Shown here in pieces: positions 1 to 6,701 of a stretch of DNA of 18,169 nt. The stretch is from JAFLCM01 sp964510955 (GTDB taxonomy: Bacteria; Planctomycetota; Phycisphaerae; Phycisphaerales; UBA1924): the NCBI GenBank assembly GCA_964510955.1, contig CAZEDW010000059.1, positions 1-18,169 on the forward strand, written 5' to 3'. A model generated the notes under the pieces. The model did no database searches, had not been told where the DNA came from, and saw nothing but the letters and a program-made list of their open reading frames with translations. Position numbers and translations under genes: made by a program. How positions within the stretch are numbered: position 1 is the stretch's first letter; every line of letters starts with the position of its first letter.

Positions 1-379
1 CTGCTCACTCATCTGCCTCAGAACCCTCAACAACGCATAGTGTTAGAGGCTCTTAGTGGTCCGATCCGCGCCGGATGTAGTTACTTCGAGCGATACGCCG
101 CCGATGATTGTCGGGTGCTGCTGATCGACTCGCTGGAGTTGTTTCGCGAGAACCAGTCCGTCGCCCCGGAGTTCTGCAGGTTCAACTCGGGGGCACCCCG
201 GTGTACGCATGGTCGCGGCTCGCCACGTGGCCCGGGTACTTTTCAAGGGGCGCAATCATTTGGCGGGACATCAGGAGATGTGATGGAAGTCACCTTCCGC
301 GGACCAGTGAGAATCCCGGAAGGTGCGACGAGAATTTCGGAACTGGCCGCCTGGATTTGACCAGTCGGAAGCTGCTCGC
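1..379. other. Left-edge region with no identifiable gene
   Basis: This stretch is visibly less GC-rich than the rest of the window and has no sharp G/C bias at third codon positions in any frame. One plus-strand frame is open from base 1 to a TGA at 358-360, but it has no convincing start or ribosome-binding site inside the window. Its translation, which includes the segment CRVLLIDSLELF, matches no family I know. It could be the 3' end of a gene beginning outside the window, a decayed gene, or plain spacer downstream of glmS. I see no tRNA fold, although the string GGTTCAA occurs at 179-185. Confidence 0.4.
291..325 (-). terminator. Possible hairpin downstream of glmS
   Basis: CACCTTCCG at 291-299 and CGGAAGGTG at 317-325 form a perfect 9-bp inverted repeat around a 17-nt loop, about 55 nt past the glmS stop on the minus strand. 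No run of T follows it in the minus-strand direction, so it is at best a weak or factor-assisted terminator. Confidence 0.3.
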
Positions 380-2221
380 TCACTCCACCGTCACGCTCTT
401 CGCCAGGTTCCGCGGCTTGTCCACGTCATGCCCGCGCAGCACCGCCGCGTGGCACGCCAAAAGTTGCAGCGGCACAACAGTCAAGAGCGGGCTCAATGGG
501 TCAGAGATCGGCGGGATGTAGAACACGTCATCCGCGTAGTTCTTGATCTCGTTGTCGCCCTCGGTCGCCACCGCGATGATCCGCCCGCCGCGCGAACGCA
601 CCTGCTCGATGTTCAGCATCACCTTGTCGTACTGAGGGCCCTTGTTGGCGATGAACACCGCCGGCATCCCGTCGTTGATCAGCGCGATCGGCCCGTGCTT
701 CATCTCCGCCGCCGGCATCCCCTCGGCGTGGATGTAGCTGATTTCCTTCAGCTTCAGCGCGCCCTCGAGCGCCACCGGATAGTTGTACCCGCGTCCCAGG
801 AACAGCCAGTTCTCGCGGTCCACATACTTCTCGCACACCTTCTTGATGTGCTCGGACTGTTGCAGGATCCGCTCCATCAGGTCCGGCACCCGGTTCAACT
901 CGCTCAGCAGTTCGCCGGCGGTGTCGATGCTCATGAACCGCCGCCGCGCGATGAACAGGCTGACCAGCGCCAGCACCATCACCTGCCCCGTGAACGCCTT
1001 GGTGCTCGCCACGCCGATCTCCGGCCCCACCCGCAGGTACACGCCCGCGTCGGTCTCCCGCGAGATGGTCGAGCCCACGACGTTGACGACGCCCAGCGTG
1101 AGCGCCCCGCGCTCTTTCAGTTCACGCAGCGCCGCAAGCGTGTCGGCGGTTTCGCCCGACTGGCTCACCGCCACCACCACCGTGCCGTCCACCACCACCG
1201 GGTTGCGGTAGCGCAGCTCGCTGGCGTATTCCGTCTTGGCGCTGACCTTGGCCAGGTCTTCCAGGAAGTACTCGCCCAGCATGGCCGCGTGATACGCCGT
1301 CCCCTGCCCTGTCAGCACAAACTGCTTGGACAGGATCAGTTGCCGCGAGTGCTCCGCGATGCCCCCCAGCACCACCCGCCCCTCGCGCTCGCTCACGCGC
1401 CCCTGAAGGGTCATGCGCAGCGCCCGCGGCTGCTCGCAGATCTCCTTCATCATGAACGTGTCGTACGAGCCCAGCTCGATCTGCTCCAGCTCGATTTCCA
1501 GCTGGCGGATCTTGGGCGTGACCGGCACGTTGTCGATCGTGCTGGTGCGGAACGCGGTATCGCCGCCGGCACCGATGGACAGCCGCGCCACCTGGTAGTC
1601 ATCCAGCTCGAACACCTGCGTGGTGTGCGCCACGATCGCCGACGCGTCGGACGCCACCACGAACTCCTTGTCGCCCACGCCCACGATCAGCGGCGAACCC
1701 TTCCGCGCCACCACCAGCACCCCCGGCTCCTTCTCGCACATCACCGTGATCGCGTACGCCCCGCGCACCTCGCGCAGCGCGCTCTGCACCGCCGTCTCAA
1801 GGTCCTTGTCGTACAGCTCGCTGATCAGCATCGCGAGCACCTCGGTGTCGGTGTCGCTGCTGAACTTGTGACCCTTCTCCTGCAGATAGGTCTTCAGCGC
1901 GGCGTAGTTCTCGATCGTTCCGTTGTGGATGATCACCACCCCCAGCCGGTCATCGCGGTGCGGGTGGGCGTTGCGCTCGCTCACGTCGCCGTGCGTCGCC
2001 CAGCGCGTGTGCGCCATGCCCTGCTTGCCGTGGAAACCCGGCTGCTTCCTCAGCGCATCCTCCAGCACGCTCACCCGACCCACCGTCCGGCAAAGCTCCA
2101 GCTTGCCGTTCAGGGTGGCGATGCCCGCGGAGTCATACCCCCGGTACTCAAGGCGTTTCAGCCCTTCCAGGAGAATGGGCTTGGCTTCACGATGACCGAG
2201 GTAGGCGACAATTCCACACAT
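380..2221 (-). CDS. glmS: Glutamine--fructose-6-phosphate aminotransferase (isomerizing)
   Basis: GlmS makes glucosamine-6-phosphate from fructose-6-phosphate and glutamine in the cytoplasm, the first step toward UDP-GlcNAc, peptidoglycan and lipopolysaccharide. The 613-residue product has the usual family length. It begins MCGIVAYLG, so Cys2 becomes the N-terminal nucleophile of the class II glutaminase domain (about 1-240) once Met is removed. Two SIS sugar-isomerase domains follow. The first carries SQSGETADT, the second carries LGRGYNYPVALEGALKLKE and AEMKHGPIALI. The C-terminus PRNLAKSVTVE is the typical family end. The start is fixed by the need for Cys at position 2 and by GGAAG (2227-2231 on the complement) five bases upstream; the frame stays open 30 bases further, but that extension would bury the catalytic Cys. 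I see no glmS-ribozyme-like leader. Confidence 0.97.
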   Translation of the reverse strand: MCGIVAYLGHREAKPILLEGLKRLEYRGYDSAGIATLNGKLELCRTVGRVSVLEDALRKQPGFHGKQGMAHTRWATHGDVSERNAHPHRDDRLGVVIIHNGTIENYAALKTYLQEKGHKFSSDTDTEVLAMLISELYDKDLETAVQSALREVRGAYAITVMCEKEPGVLVVARKGSPLIVGVGDKEFVVASDASAIVAHTTQVFELDDYQVARLSIGAGGDTAFRTSTIDNVPVTPKIRQLEIELEQIELGSYDTFMMKEICEQPRALRMTLQGRVSEREGRVVLGGIAEHSRQLILSKQFVLTGQGTAYHAAMLGEYFLEDLAKVSAKTEYASELRYRNPVVVDGTVVVAVSQSGETADTLAALRELKERGALTLGVVNVVGSTISRETDAGVYLRVGPEIGVASTKAFTGQVMVLALVSLFIARRRFMSIDTAGELLSELNRVPDLMERILQQSEHIKKVCEKYVDRENWLFLGRGYNYPVALEGALKLKEISYIHAEGMPAAEMKHGPIALINDGMPAVFIANKGPQYDKVMLNIEQVRSRGGRIIAVATEGDNEIKNYADDVFYIPPISDPLSPLLTVVPLQLLACHAAVLRGHDVDKPRNLAKSVTVE

Positions 2222-2397
2222 GGTGACTTCCAGATCGACCGTCCGCGGCAAAGCGCTGCGTCATGACCGGGCGCCCGACGCGAGTTTGGGGTGTGATAGG
2301 GTCCGCGCGGTTCCGAGAACGAACCATAGCACCGCCGACGCGCGCCACGAGACCGTCTTACGCCCCCCAGCGCCCCTAGGTTTGCATCGCATTCCAA
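2222..2397 (-). other. glmS upstream spacer
   Basis: This 176-bp spacer lies between the stop of the upstream hypothetical gene and the glmS start, both on the minus strand. Apart from the glmS ribosome-binding site I find no strong -35/-10 pair. TATGGT on the complement near 2328-2333 could be a -10 box but lacks a matching -35. No terminator hairpin with a T tract is visible, so read-through from the upstream gene into glmS is possible. Confidence 0.4.
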
Positions 2398-2913
2398 TCA
2401 GCGCATCGGGTACGGCGGGATGAACCCTACCGGCGGCTTCACCGACTGCCCGTTTCGCTTGACGTGCCCCGCGGAAATGCGGTTCTTCACCACCGTGATC
2501 ACTAGGTCCAGCCGTCCCTTGCCGGTGATCTCAAACGCGGGCCACGCACTCCCGCACACGCTGCGGGAATGGTCCACCGTAACCCGCATATCCGCCGGCA
2601 GCGCGCTGAGGTTGACCGCCGCAAACGTCCCATGAGGCAGCGGCACGATCACCTTCGGCATCGCGTGATCGGGCACCAGCATGGCCGCCGGCGCCCCGTC
2701 CTGGCACCCGTTCTCATAGACAAACGTCCAGCACCACGGCACCCCCTGCCAGACGAGCTTCTCCGTCACGCCCGGCAGTTCCTTCAGCGCCGACCGCGCC
2801 TGCTCGAACAGCGCCGCGTTCTGCTTGTTGGGGTAGCCATCGCGCAAGTCCTTGTCTGTGGGGACTTTGAACTGATCCTCCCAGGCATGGCGCTTGTATG
2901 ACGATCCACCCAT
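2398..2913 (-). CDS. Conserved-looking protein of unknown function
   Basis: This 171-residue protein has neither a signal peptide nor membrane segments and is probably cytoplasmic. It contains an N-terminal YKRHAWEDQF segment, a middle region LPGVTEKLVWQGVPWCWTFV followed by MLVPDHAMPKVIVPLP, and a basic, hydrophobic C-terminus. The 'PGVTEKLVWQGVP' region faintly recalls small DUF1801/YdhG-like domains, but I cannot assign a family by eye. I chose ATG 2913 because GGAG lies 11 bases upstream; a TTG seven codons earlier (2934) is also possible. It lies 176 bp upstream of glmS on the same strand with no obvious terminator between, so co-transcription is possible but gives no clear functional clue. 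The third-position GC bias supports a real gene. Confidence 0.75.
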   Translation of the reverse strand: MGGSSYKRHAWEDQFKVPTDKDLRDGYPNKQNAALFEQARSALKELPGVTEKLVWQGVPWCWTFVYENGCQDGAPAAMLVPDHAMPKVIVPLPHGTFAAVNLSALPADMRVTVDHSRSVCGSAWPAFEITGKGRLDLVITVVKNRISAGHVKRNGQSVKPPVGFIPPYPMR

Positions 2914-3184
2914 TGGCTCGGGCACTCCACGCAACCTTCAGGGACCAACTCGAGACCGCCTCGGAATGATTCCAGAGGTGCGATCCCCACGCCGCGATTC
3001 CCCCTCCCCCCTCCCCTCAGGGGAACGGGGCACGCGGGCGGTCAGGAAGGACTTATACCACAAATCCGGCCTTCTTGCACCCGTTTTCCAAGGCCTCACG
3101 CCGTTTTTCAAGACCTCGTGGCCCTAACGTCCGGGCGCGGAAATCCAATCCCGCTCAAAACCCGTCCGTCCAAACGCCGGTACG
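2914..3184. other. Divergent spacer upstream of response regulator
   Basis: This 271-bp spacer separates the minus-strand hypothetical gene from the plus-strand response regulator. It holds a C-rich run with a short CCCCT/AGGGG palindrome around 3012-3024, a possible -10-like TTATACC near 3052-3058 without a clear -35 partner, and the direct repeat at 3081-3117. No coding potential is evident. Confidence 0.45.
3081..3117. repeat. Imperfect tandem direct repeat, 2 x 17 nt at 20-nt period
   Basis: Units at 3081-3097 and 3101-3117 (CCGTTTTCCAAGGCCTC and CCGTTTTTCAAGACCTC) agree at 15 of 17 positions and are separated by 3 nt. The 20-bp period is close to two helical turns, so a paired protein-binding site upstream of the response-regulator gene at 3185 is plausible. 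It could also be a chance duplication. Confidence 0.6.
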
Positions 3185-3700
3185 ATGAAGCCGCTGATGC
3201 CCACCCCTCCCAGCCAGCCCCCCATGCCGCCCTCCACGGGCCCGTTGACCGAAGCCGACCTGGACGTCTCGATGAACCTGGCGTCGGCAAGCATCCTCGT
3301 CGTCGACGACCACGAGCAGAACCTCGAGCTGCTCGAGGCCTACCTCGAGGACATCGGCTGCCGTGTCCGCACCGCCAAGGACGGCCTGGAAGCGCTGAAG
3401 GCCGTCGAGGCCGAGACGCCCGACCTCATCCTGCTCGACGTCATGATGCCGCGCATGAGCGGCTTCCAGTTGTGCGCCAAGCTCAAGTCCGAGGCCGCCA
3501 CCCGCGAAATCCCCATCGTCATGGTCACGGCCCTCAGCGAAGTTGGTGACGTCGAGCGTGCCGTCGAGTCCGGCGCCGACGACTTCCTCACCAAGCCCGT
3601 CTTCAAGCTCGAGCTCGTGACCCGCGTCAAGAGCCTCCTCCGCGTCCGCCTCCTCCGCAAGCAGCTCGAAGCGGTGATGCGCCAGTTGAAGCGCAACTGA
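3185..3700 (+). CDS. Single-domain response regulator (CheY/PleD-type receiver)
   Basis: This 171-residue cytoplasmic protein is essentially one receiver domain preceded by a Pro-rich N-terminal tail (1-30). Visible residues are the acidic pair D41/D42 in ILVVDDHE, the phosphoacceptor D85 in LILLDVMMPRMSG, T115 in MVTALSE and K137 in LTKPV. After the receiver comes only a short basic, probably helical tail (about 145-171), with no DNA-binding, GGDEF or other output domain. It therefore probably acts by protein contact or within a phosphorelay. No kinase gene is adjacent. The start at ATG 3185 has no good ribosome-binding site; an internal ATG at codon 30 (3272) would drop the Pro-rich tail but keep the whole receiver. 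The gene converges on hpnE with only 18 nt between stops. Confidence 0.92.
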   Translation: MKPLMPTPPSQPPMPPSTGPLTEADLDVSMNLASASILVVDDHEQNLELLEAYLEDIGCRVRTAKDGLEALKAVEAETPDLILLDVMMPRMSGFQLCAKLKSEAATREIPIVMVTALSEVGDVERAVESGADDFLTKPVFKLELVTRVKSLLRVRLLRKQLEAVMRQLKRN

Positions 3701-3718
3701 CCCGCGCCGCCGCACGCC

Positions 3719-5077
3719 TCAGCCCGCGACCAGCATCCGCGCCAGCGGCCCGGGCCGCAGGCCCGCCAGCACCAGCGCCGACGGGTCCATCCCCATCACC
3801 GCCGCCGCCGCCATCGCGCCGCTCCGCACCGCCCCCTCCATCGTGGCCGGCCAGCCGGTCTGCACAAAGTCACCGGCAAGGAAGATCCCCGACGCGCCGG
3901 TCGTCCCGGGGCGCAGAGCCTCGACCGCGGGCGTCGGCGCAAACGTCGCCAGCTTCTCCTTCACCGGGCGTGAGGCGAGCAGCGCCGCCCCACGCGAATC
4001 CGGAACACACGCGTGAAGATCGACCAGCACCCGCGCCGTCACCTCTTCCTCACCCAGCCCGATCCACTCGTCGCACGCCGAAATCACCGCGTGAACCTTG
4101 CGACCCTCGGCGTCCTTCCGAAACAGCCACTGCGTCGGGCGGTCCACCAGCACCGCGTGCGGTCGCGCCAGCACGGGCCGGTCGAACACCAGGTGAACCC
4201 CCAGGATGGGGCTGTGCTCAACGCGCGACATGGGCCCGAAGCGACGATCCATCGCCAACACCGCCGGGTCCACCATGCGCGCCGCCCGCTCGGGGGGCAC
4301 CGTGAGCACCACGGCGTCACCGTCAATCAACTCCCCGCCGGTCGTCAGCACCCTGTCGGGCCACACCCGCTCGACGCCGCAGCTCAGACGCACATCGCCC
4401 CCGGCCGCCCGGATCACGCCCTCGGCCGGGTCGTAAAGGCGCACCAGCGGCACCGATGAAACCCCGACCATCGCCGCGTCGCGGTGCGCCAGGAACCCTT
4501 CCTGGAAAACGTGGATCGCCGTCGCGGCGCACACCCGCCCGACGTCCAGGTTGCACGCGCTGACCACCACCGGCGCCCAGAACTTCGAGATCACGCTCGG
4601 GGACTGATCGTGGCGCGCCAGCCACTGCCCGAACGTGATCCCACCGCAGCGCGAGCGGTCCTCGCGCATTAGTGCGCCCAGCGCGCTCCCCAGCGCCACC
4701 TTCTCGCTCGCCGAAAGAAACGCCAGCGCCACGAAACTCCCCGAGAAATGCCCCGGCGCCGGCAGCGCCCCGCGCCGCATCACGCTGGTCCGCCCGCCCG
4801 CCTCGACCCAGTACGTCTCGTCGGTCCAGGTGATGAGCCGCTCAACCCCCAACTTGCGGCAGAAATCCAGGTAGTTCGTGCAGCACCCCATCACGACGTG
4901 CTGGCAGTTGTCAATCGTCTCGCCCGTGCGCACATCAGTGAAGCTGGTCGCCCGCCCGCCGAGCTTGGTGCGCGTTTCAAGCAGCAGCACCGGCACGCCC
5001 CGCTCACTGAGGTGCAGCGCCGTGCCCAACCCCGCAACGCCGCCGCCGACCACGATGACACGACCGACTTTGCGCAT
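3719..5077 (-). CDS. hpnE: Hydroxysqualene dehydroxylase (FAD-dependent amine-oxidase family)
   Basis: HpnE catalyses the last step of the HpnCDE route, reducing hydroxysqualene to squalene for hopanoids or sterols. The 452-residue protein starts with an FAD-binding Rossmann motif, VIVVGGGVAGLGTALHL, followed by the acidic LLLE strand end and GGRATSF. The DNCQHVVMGCCTNYLDFCRKLG segment is characteristic of HpnE rather than of phytoene desaturases. The C-terminal FAD motif GIFLAGDFVQTGWPATMEGAVRSG also fits. ATG 5077 puts the Rossmann strand at the N-terminus as usual; longer in-frame extensions would run deep into the divergent spacer and are not protein-like. No clear ribosome-binding site is seen. 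hpnC, hpnD and squalene-hopene cyclase are not in the window. A related amine oxidase or carotenoid desaturase is the main alternative. Confidence 0.88.
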   Translation of the reverse strand: MRKVGRVIVVGGGVAGLGTALHLSERGVPVLLLETRTKLGGRATSFTDVRTGETIDNCQHVVMGCCTNYLDFCRKLGVERLITWTDETYWVEAGGRTSVMRRGALPAPGHFSGSFVALAFLSASEKVALGSALGALMREDRSRCGGITFGQWLARHDQSPSVISKFWAPVVVSACNLDVGRVCAATAIHVFQEGFLAHRDAAMVGVSSVPLVRLYDPAEGVIRAAGGDVRLSCGVERVWPDRVLTTGGELIDGDAVVLTVPPERAARMVDPAVLAMDRRFGPMSRVEHSPILGVHLVFDRPVLARPHAVLVDRPTQWLFRKDAEGRKVHAVISACDEWIGLGEEEVTARVLVDLHACVPDSRGAALLASRPVKEKLATFAPTPAVEALRPGTTGASGIFLAGDFVQTGWPATMEGAVRSGAMAAAAVMGMDPSALVLAGLRPGPLARMLVAG

Positions 5078-5333
5078 GAGGGCGATGATAGAGGCGTGCG
5101 CAGAAGCGGTGCGCCGTACGGCCCCGATCCATCGATTGAATCGCCGCGTCGCGCGCCGCCAACAGTTCCGCTCGGGTAACTCACAAGCATGAGTTCGCCG
5201 CTCGCCGAACCCAAGCGGCGCGCATAATGTCCGTGTTCCGGTGCGAGCCGCGACGGGCGGTGCGCCGCGGCACACGCAACCTCGGCGACACCGAGGGGAA
5301 GTGCCGGGTGGGTTGCCTGCGAGAGGACCACGG
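5078..5333. other. Divergent spacer hpnE / efflux operon
   Basis: The promoters of both flanking transcription units must lie in this 256 bp. It holds a perfect AACTCA/TGAGTT inverted repeat (5178-5195), a second GC-rich inverted repeat (CGCCGCT 5196-5202, AGCGGCG 5214-5220), and a -10-like CATAAT near 5222-5227 reading toward the efflux genes but without a recognisable -35. Confidence 0.45.
5178..5195. promoter_or_regulatory. Candidate operator: inverted repeat in divergent spacer
   Basis: AACTCA at 5178-5183 and TGAGTT at 5190-5195 are perfect inverted repeats with a 6-bp centre. The site is AT-richer than its surroundings and sits between two divergent genes just upstream of an RND efflux operon, where TetR- or MarR-type repressor sites are common. 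No regulator gene is adjacent, so the binding protein is unknown. Confidence 0.4.
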
Positions 5334-6665
5334 ATGAAGCTCAGGAGCCTTGTTCTATCGGTCGGTGTTCTGCTGCTGCTGGTCGCCATCGGCGCCGGGC
5401 TGTGGCTTTGGAAGCACCCCCTCTGGGGCCCGCAAGGCCCGCCCCCTGGGGGGGCTGGGTTTGAGATGCCCGAGGCCGTGGAAGTCACACCCGCCCGGAC
5501 CATCGAGTGGCAGCCCACCGCGCGCCTGGTCGGCACCGTGATCGCGCTGCGATCCGTCACGCTCAGCAACGAGGTCGCCGGGACCGTCAAGGAAGTCCGC
5601 TTCCAGTCCGGCGACATCGTCGACGCCGGGCAGGTGCTGATGACGCTCGACACCTCCACCGAAGTCGCCGACCTCGCCGCGATGCAGGCCGCGGTGCGCG
5701 TCTCCGAGGCCGCCACCGCGACCGCCGATGCAAACGTCCGCCTCGCCGAGTCGAACTTCCGCCGCATGGACGACGCCCTCAAGTCGTCCGCCGCCCCCGC
5801 CATGGACACCGACAAGGCGCGGACCGAGCTTGAAACCGCCCGCGCCATGCTGACGCGGATGCAGGCCGAGGTCGAGCAGGCCCGGGCCAACGTCGAACGC
5901 ATGAAAGCGGTCATCGCCAAGAAGCAGCTAGTCGCGCCCTTCCGCTCCCGCGCGGGGCTGCGGAACGTCCACCCCGGCCAGTATCTGAAAGAGGGCACCC
6001 AGATCGTCTCCCTTCAGGGGCTGGACGACGACATCTACGTCGACTTCGCCGTCCCGCAGGAACGGTCCCCCGACGCCCAGCCGGGCATGGAGGTGGTCGC
6101 CACCTCGAAGCTGCTGGGGTCCGAGCCGCTCCGGATCAAGGTCGTGGCGGCGGACTCGCAGGTGAACCCCGATACCCGCAACGTGCGCGTCCGCGCGGTG
6201 ATCGACAACAAGGCCGGCAAGCTCCGCGAGGGCATGTCGTTCGACGTCGAGGTGCCCGCCGGACCCAAGTCGATCGTCACCGTGGTGCCCGCCGCCGCCG
6301 TCCGGCGCGCCGCGTTCGGCGACCACGTCTTCGTCATCGCCGCTGAAAAACCCAAGGATGCCCCCGGCGCCGGCCCTCCCGGGGCGCCTCCGGGAACGCC
6401 TCCGGGAACGCCTCCGGGGGCGCCCCCCGGCGGCGGGGCAGGTGGCGAGCAGCTCCGCGCCCGCATGCGCATGGTCAAGCTCGGGCCCAGCATCGGTGAC
6501 GACGTGATCGTGCTCGAAGGCCTGAAGGCACAGGAGAAGGTCGCTTCCGCCGGCTCGTTCAAGCTCAAGGACGGCGCTTTGGTCATGGCGGGCCCGCCCC
6601 CCGGCAACGGCACTAAGCCGGGCGAGGCCGGTTCGCCCGCGAAGGAAGCCTCGGCGTCGAAGTAG
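5334..6665 (+). CDS. RND efflux periplasmic adaptor (membrane fusion protein)
   Basis: This 443-residue adaptor would link an inner-membrane RND pump to an outer-membrane channel. A basic N-terminus and hydrophobic segment (about 5-27) form an uncleaved anchor or signal. The lipoyl half-motif AGTVKEVRFQSGDIVDAGQVL lies near 82-103, a helical hairpin rich in Ala, Glu and Arg spans about 110-195, the second lipoyl half follows (LVAPFRSRAGLR near 199-210), and then beta-barrel and membrane-proximal domains. ATG 5334 is chosen because AGAGGA sits 6 bases upstream and the hydrophobic segment then begins immediately; the frame is open 93 bp further upstream. Residues 344-371 are a Pro/Gly-rich insert inside the membrane-proximal domain, and the C-terminus is also Pro/Gly-rich. 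The RND pump gene follows after 36 bp, so the two are almost surely one operon. Confidence 0.93.
   Translation: MKLRSLVLSVGVLLLLVAIGAGLWLWKHPLWGPQGPPPGGAGFEMPEAVEVTPARTIEWQPTARLVGTVIALRSVTLSNEVAGTVKEVRFQSGDIVDAGQVLMTLDTSTEVADLAAMQAAVRVSEAATATADANVRLAESNFRRMDDALKSSAAPAMDTDKARTELETARAMLTRMQAEVEQARANVERMKAVIAKKQLVAPFRSRAGLRNVHPGQYLKEGTQIVSLQGLDDDIYVDFAVPQERSPDAQPGMEVVATSKLLGSEPLRIKVVAADSQVNPDTRNVRVRAVIDNKAGKLREGMSFDVEVPAGPKSIVTVVPAAAVRRAAFGDHVFVIAAEKPKDAPGAGPPGAPPGTPPGTPPGAPPGGGAGGEQLRARMRMVKLGPSIGDDVIVLEGLKAQEKVASAGSFKLKDGALVMAGPPPGNGTKPGEAGSPAKEASASK
6386..6420 (+). repeat. 12-bp tandem repeat encoding Pro-Pro-Gly-Thr linker
   Basis: GCCTCCGGGAAC occurs twice in a row (6386-6397, 6398-6409), followed by a degenerate third copy. 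It is in frame within the adaptor gene and encodes the APPGTPPGTPPGAPPG core of its low-complexity insert. The unit length is a multiple of three, so slippage would change linker length without breaking the frame. Confidence 0.8.
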
Positions 6666-6701
6666 CCCGCAACACCCGCGACCCCCGCGACCGACCCATC
6701 C

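Noticed and set aside
179..185. GGTTCAA, resembling a tRNA T-loop
   Set aside because: The flanking bases do not pair into a T stem, and no acceptor stem or anticodon arm can be drawn.
323..2266. 647-codon plus-strand open frame opposite glmS
   Set aside because: His/Arg/Gln/Leu-rich translation with no family signature; it mirrors the strongly supported glmS on the other strand and is an artefact of high GC.
2222..2397. Possible glmS ribozyme in the glmS leader
   Set aside because: No resemblance to the glmS ribozyme core is visible, and that ribozyme is known mainly from Firmicutes-type bacteria.
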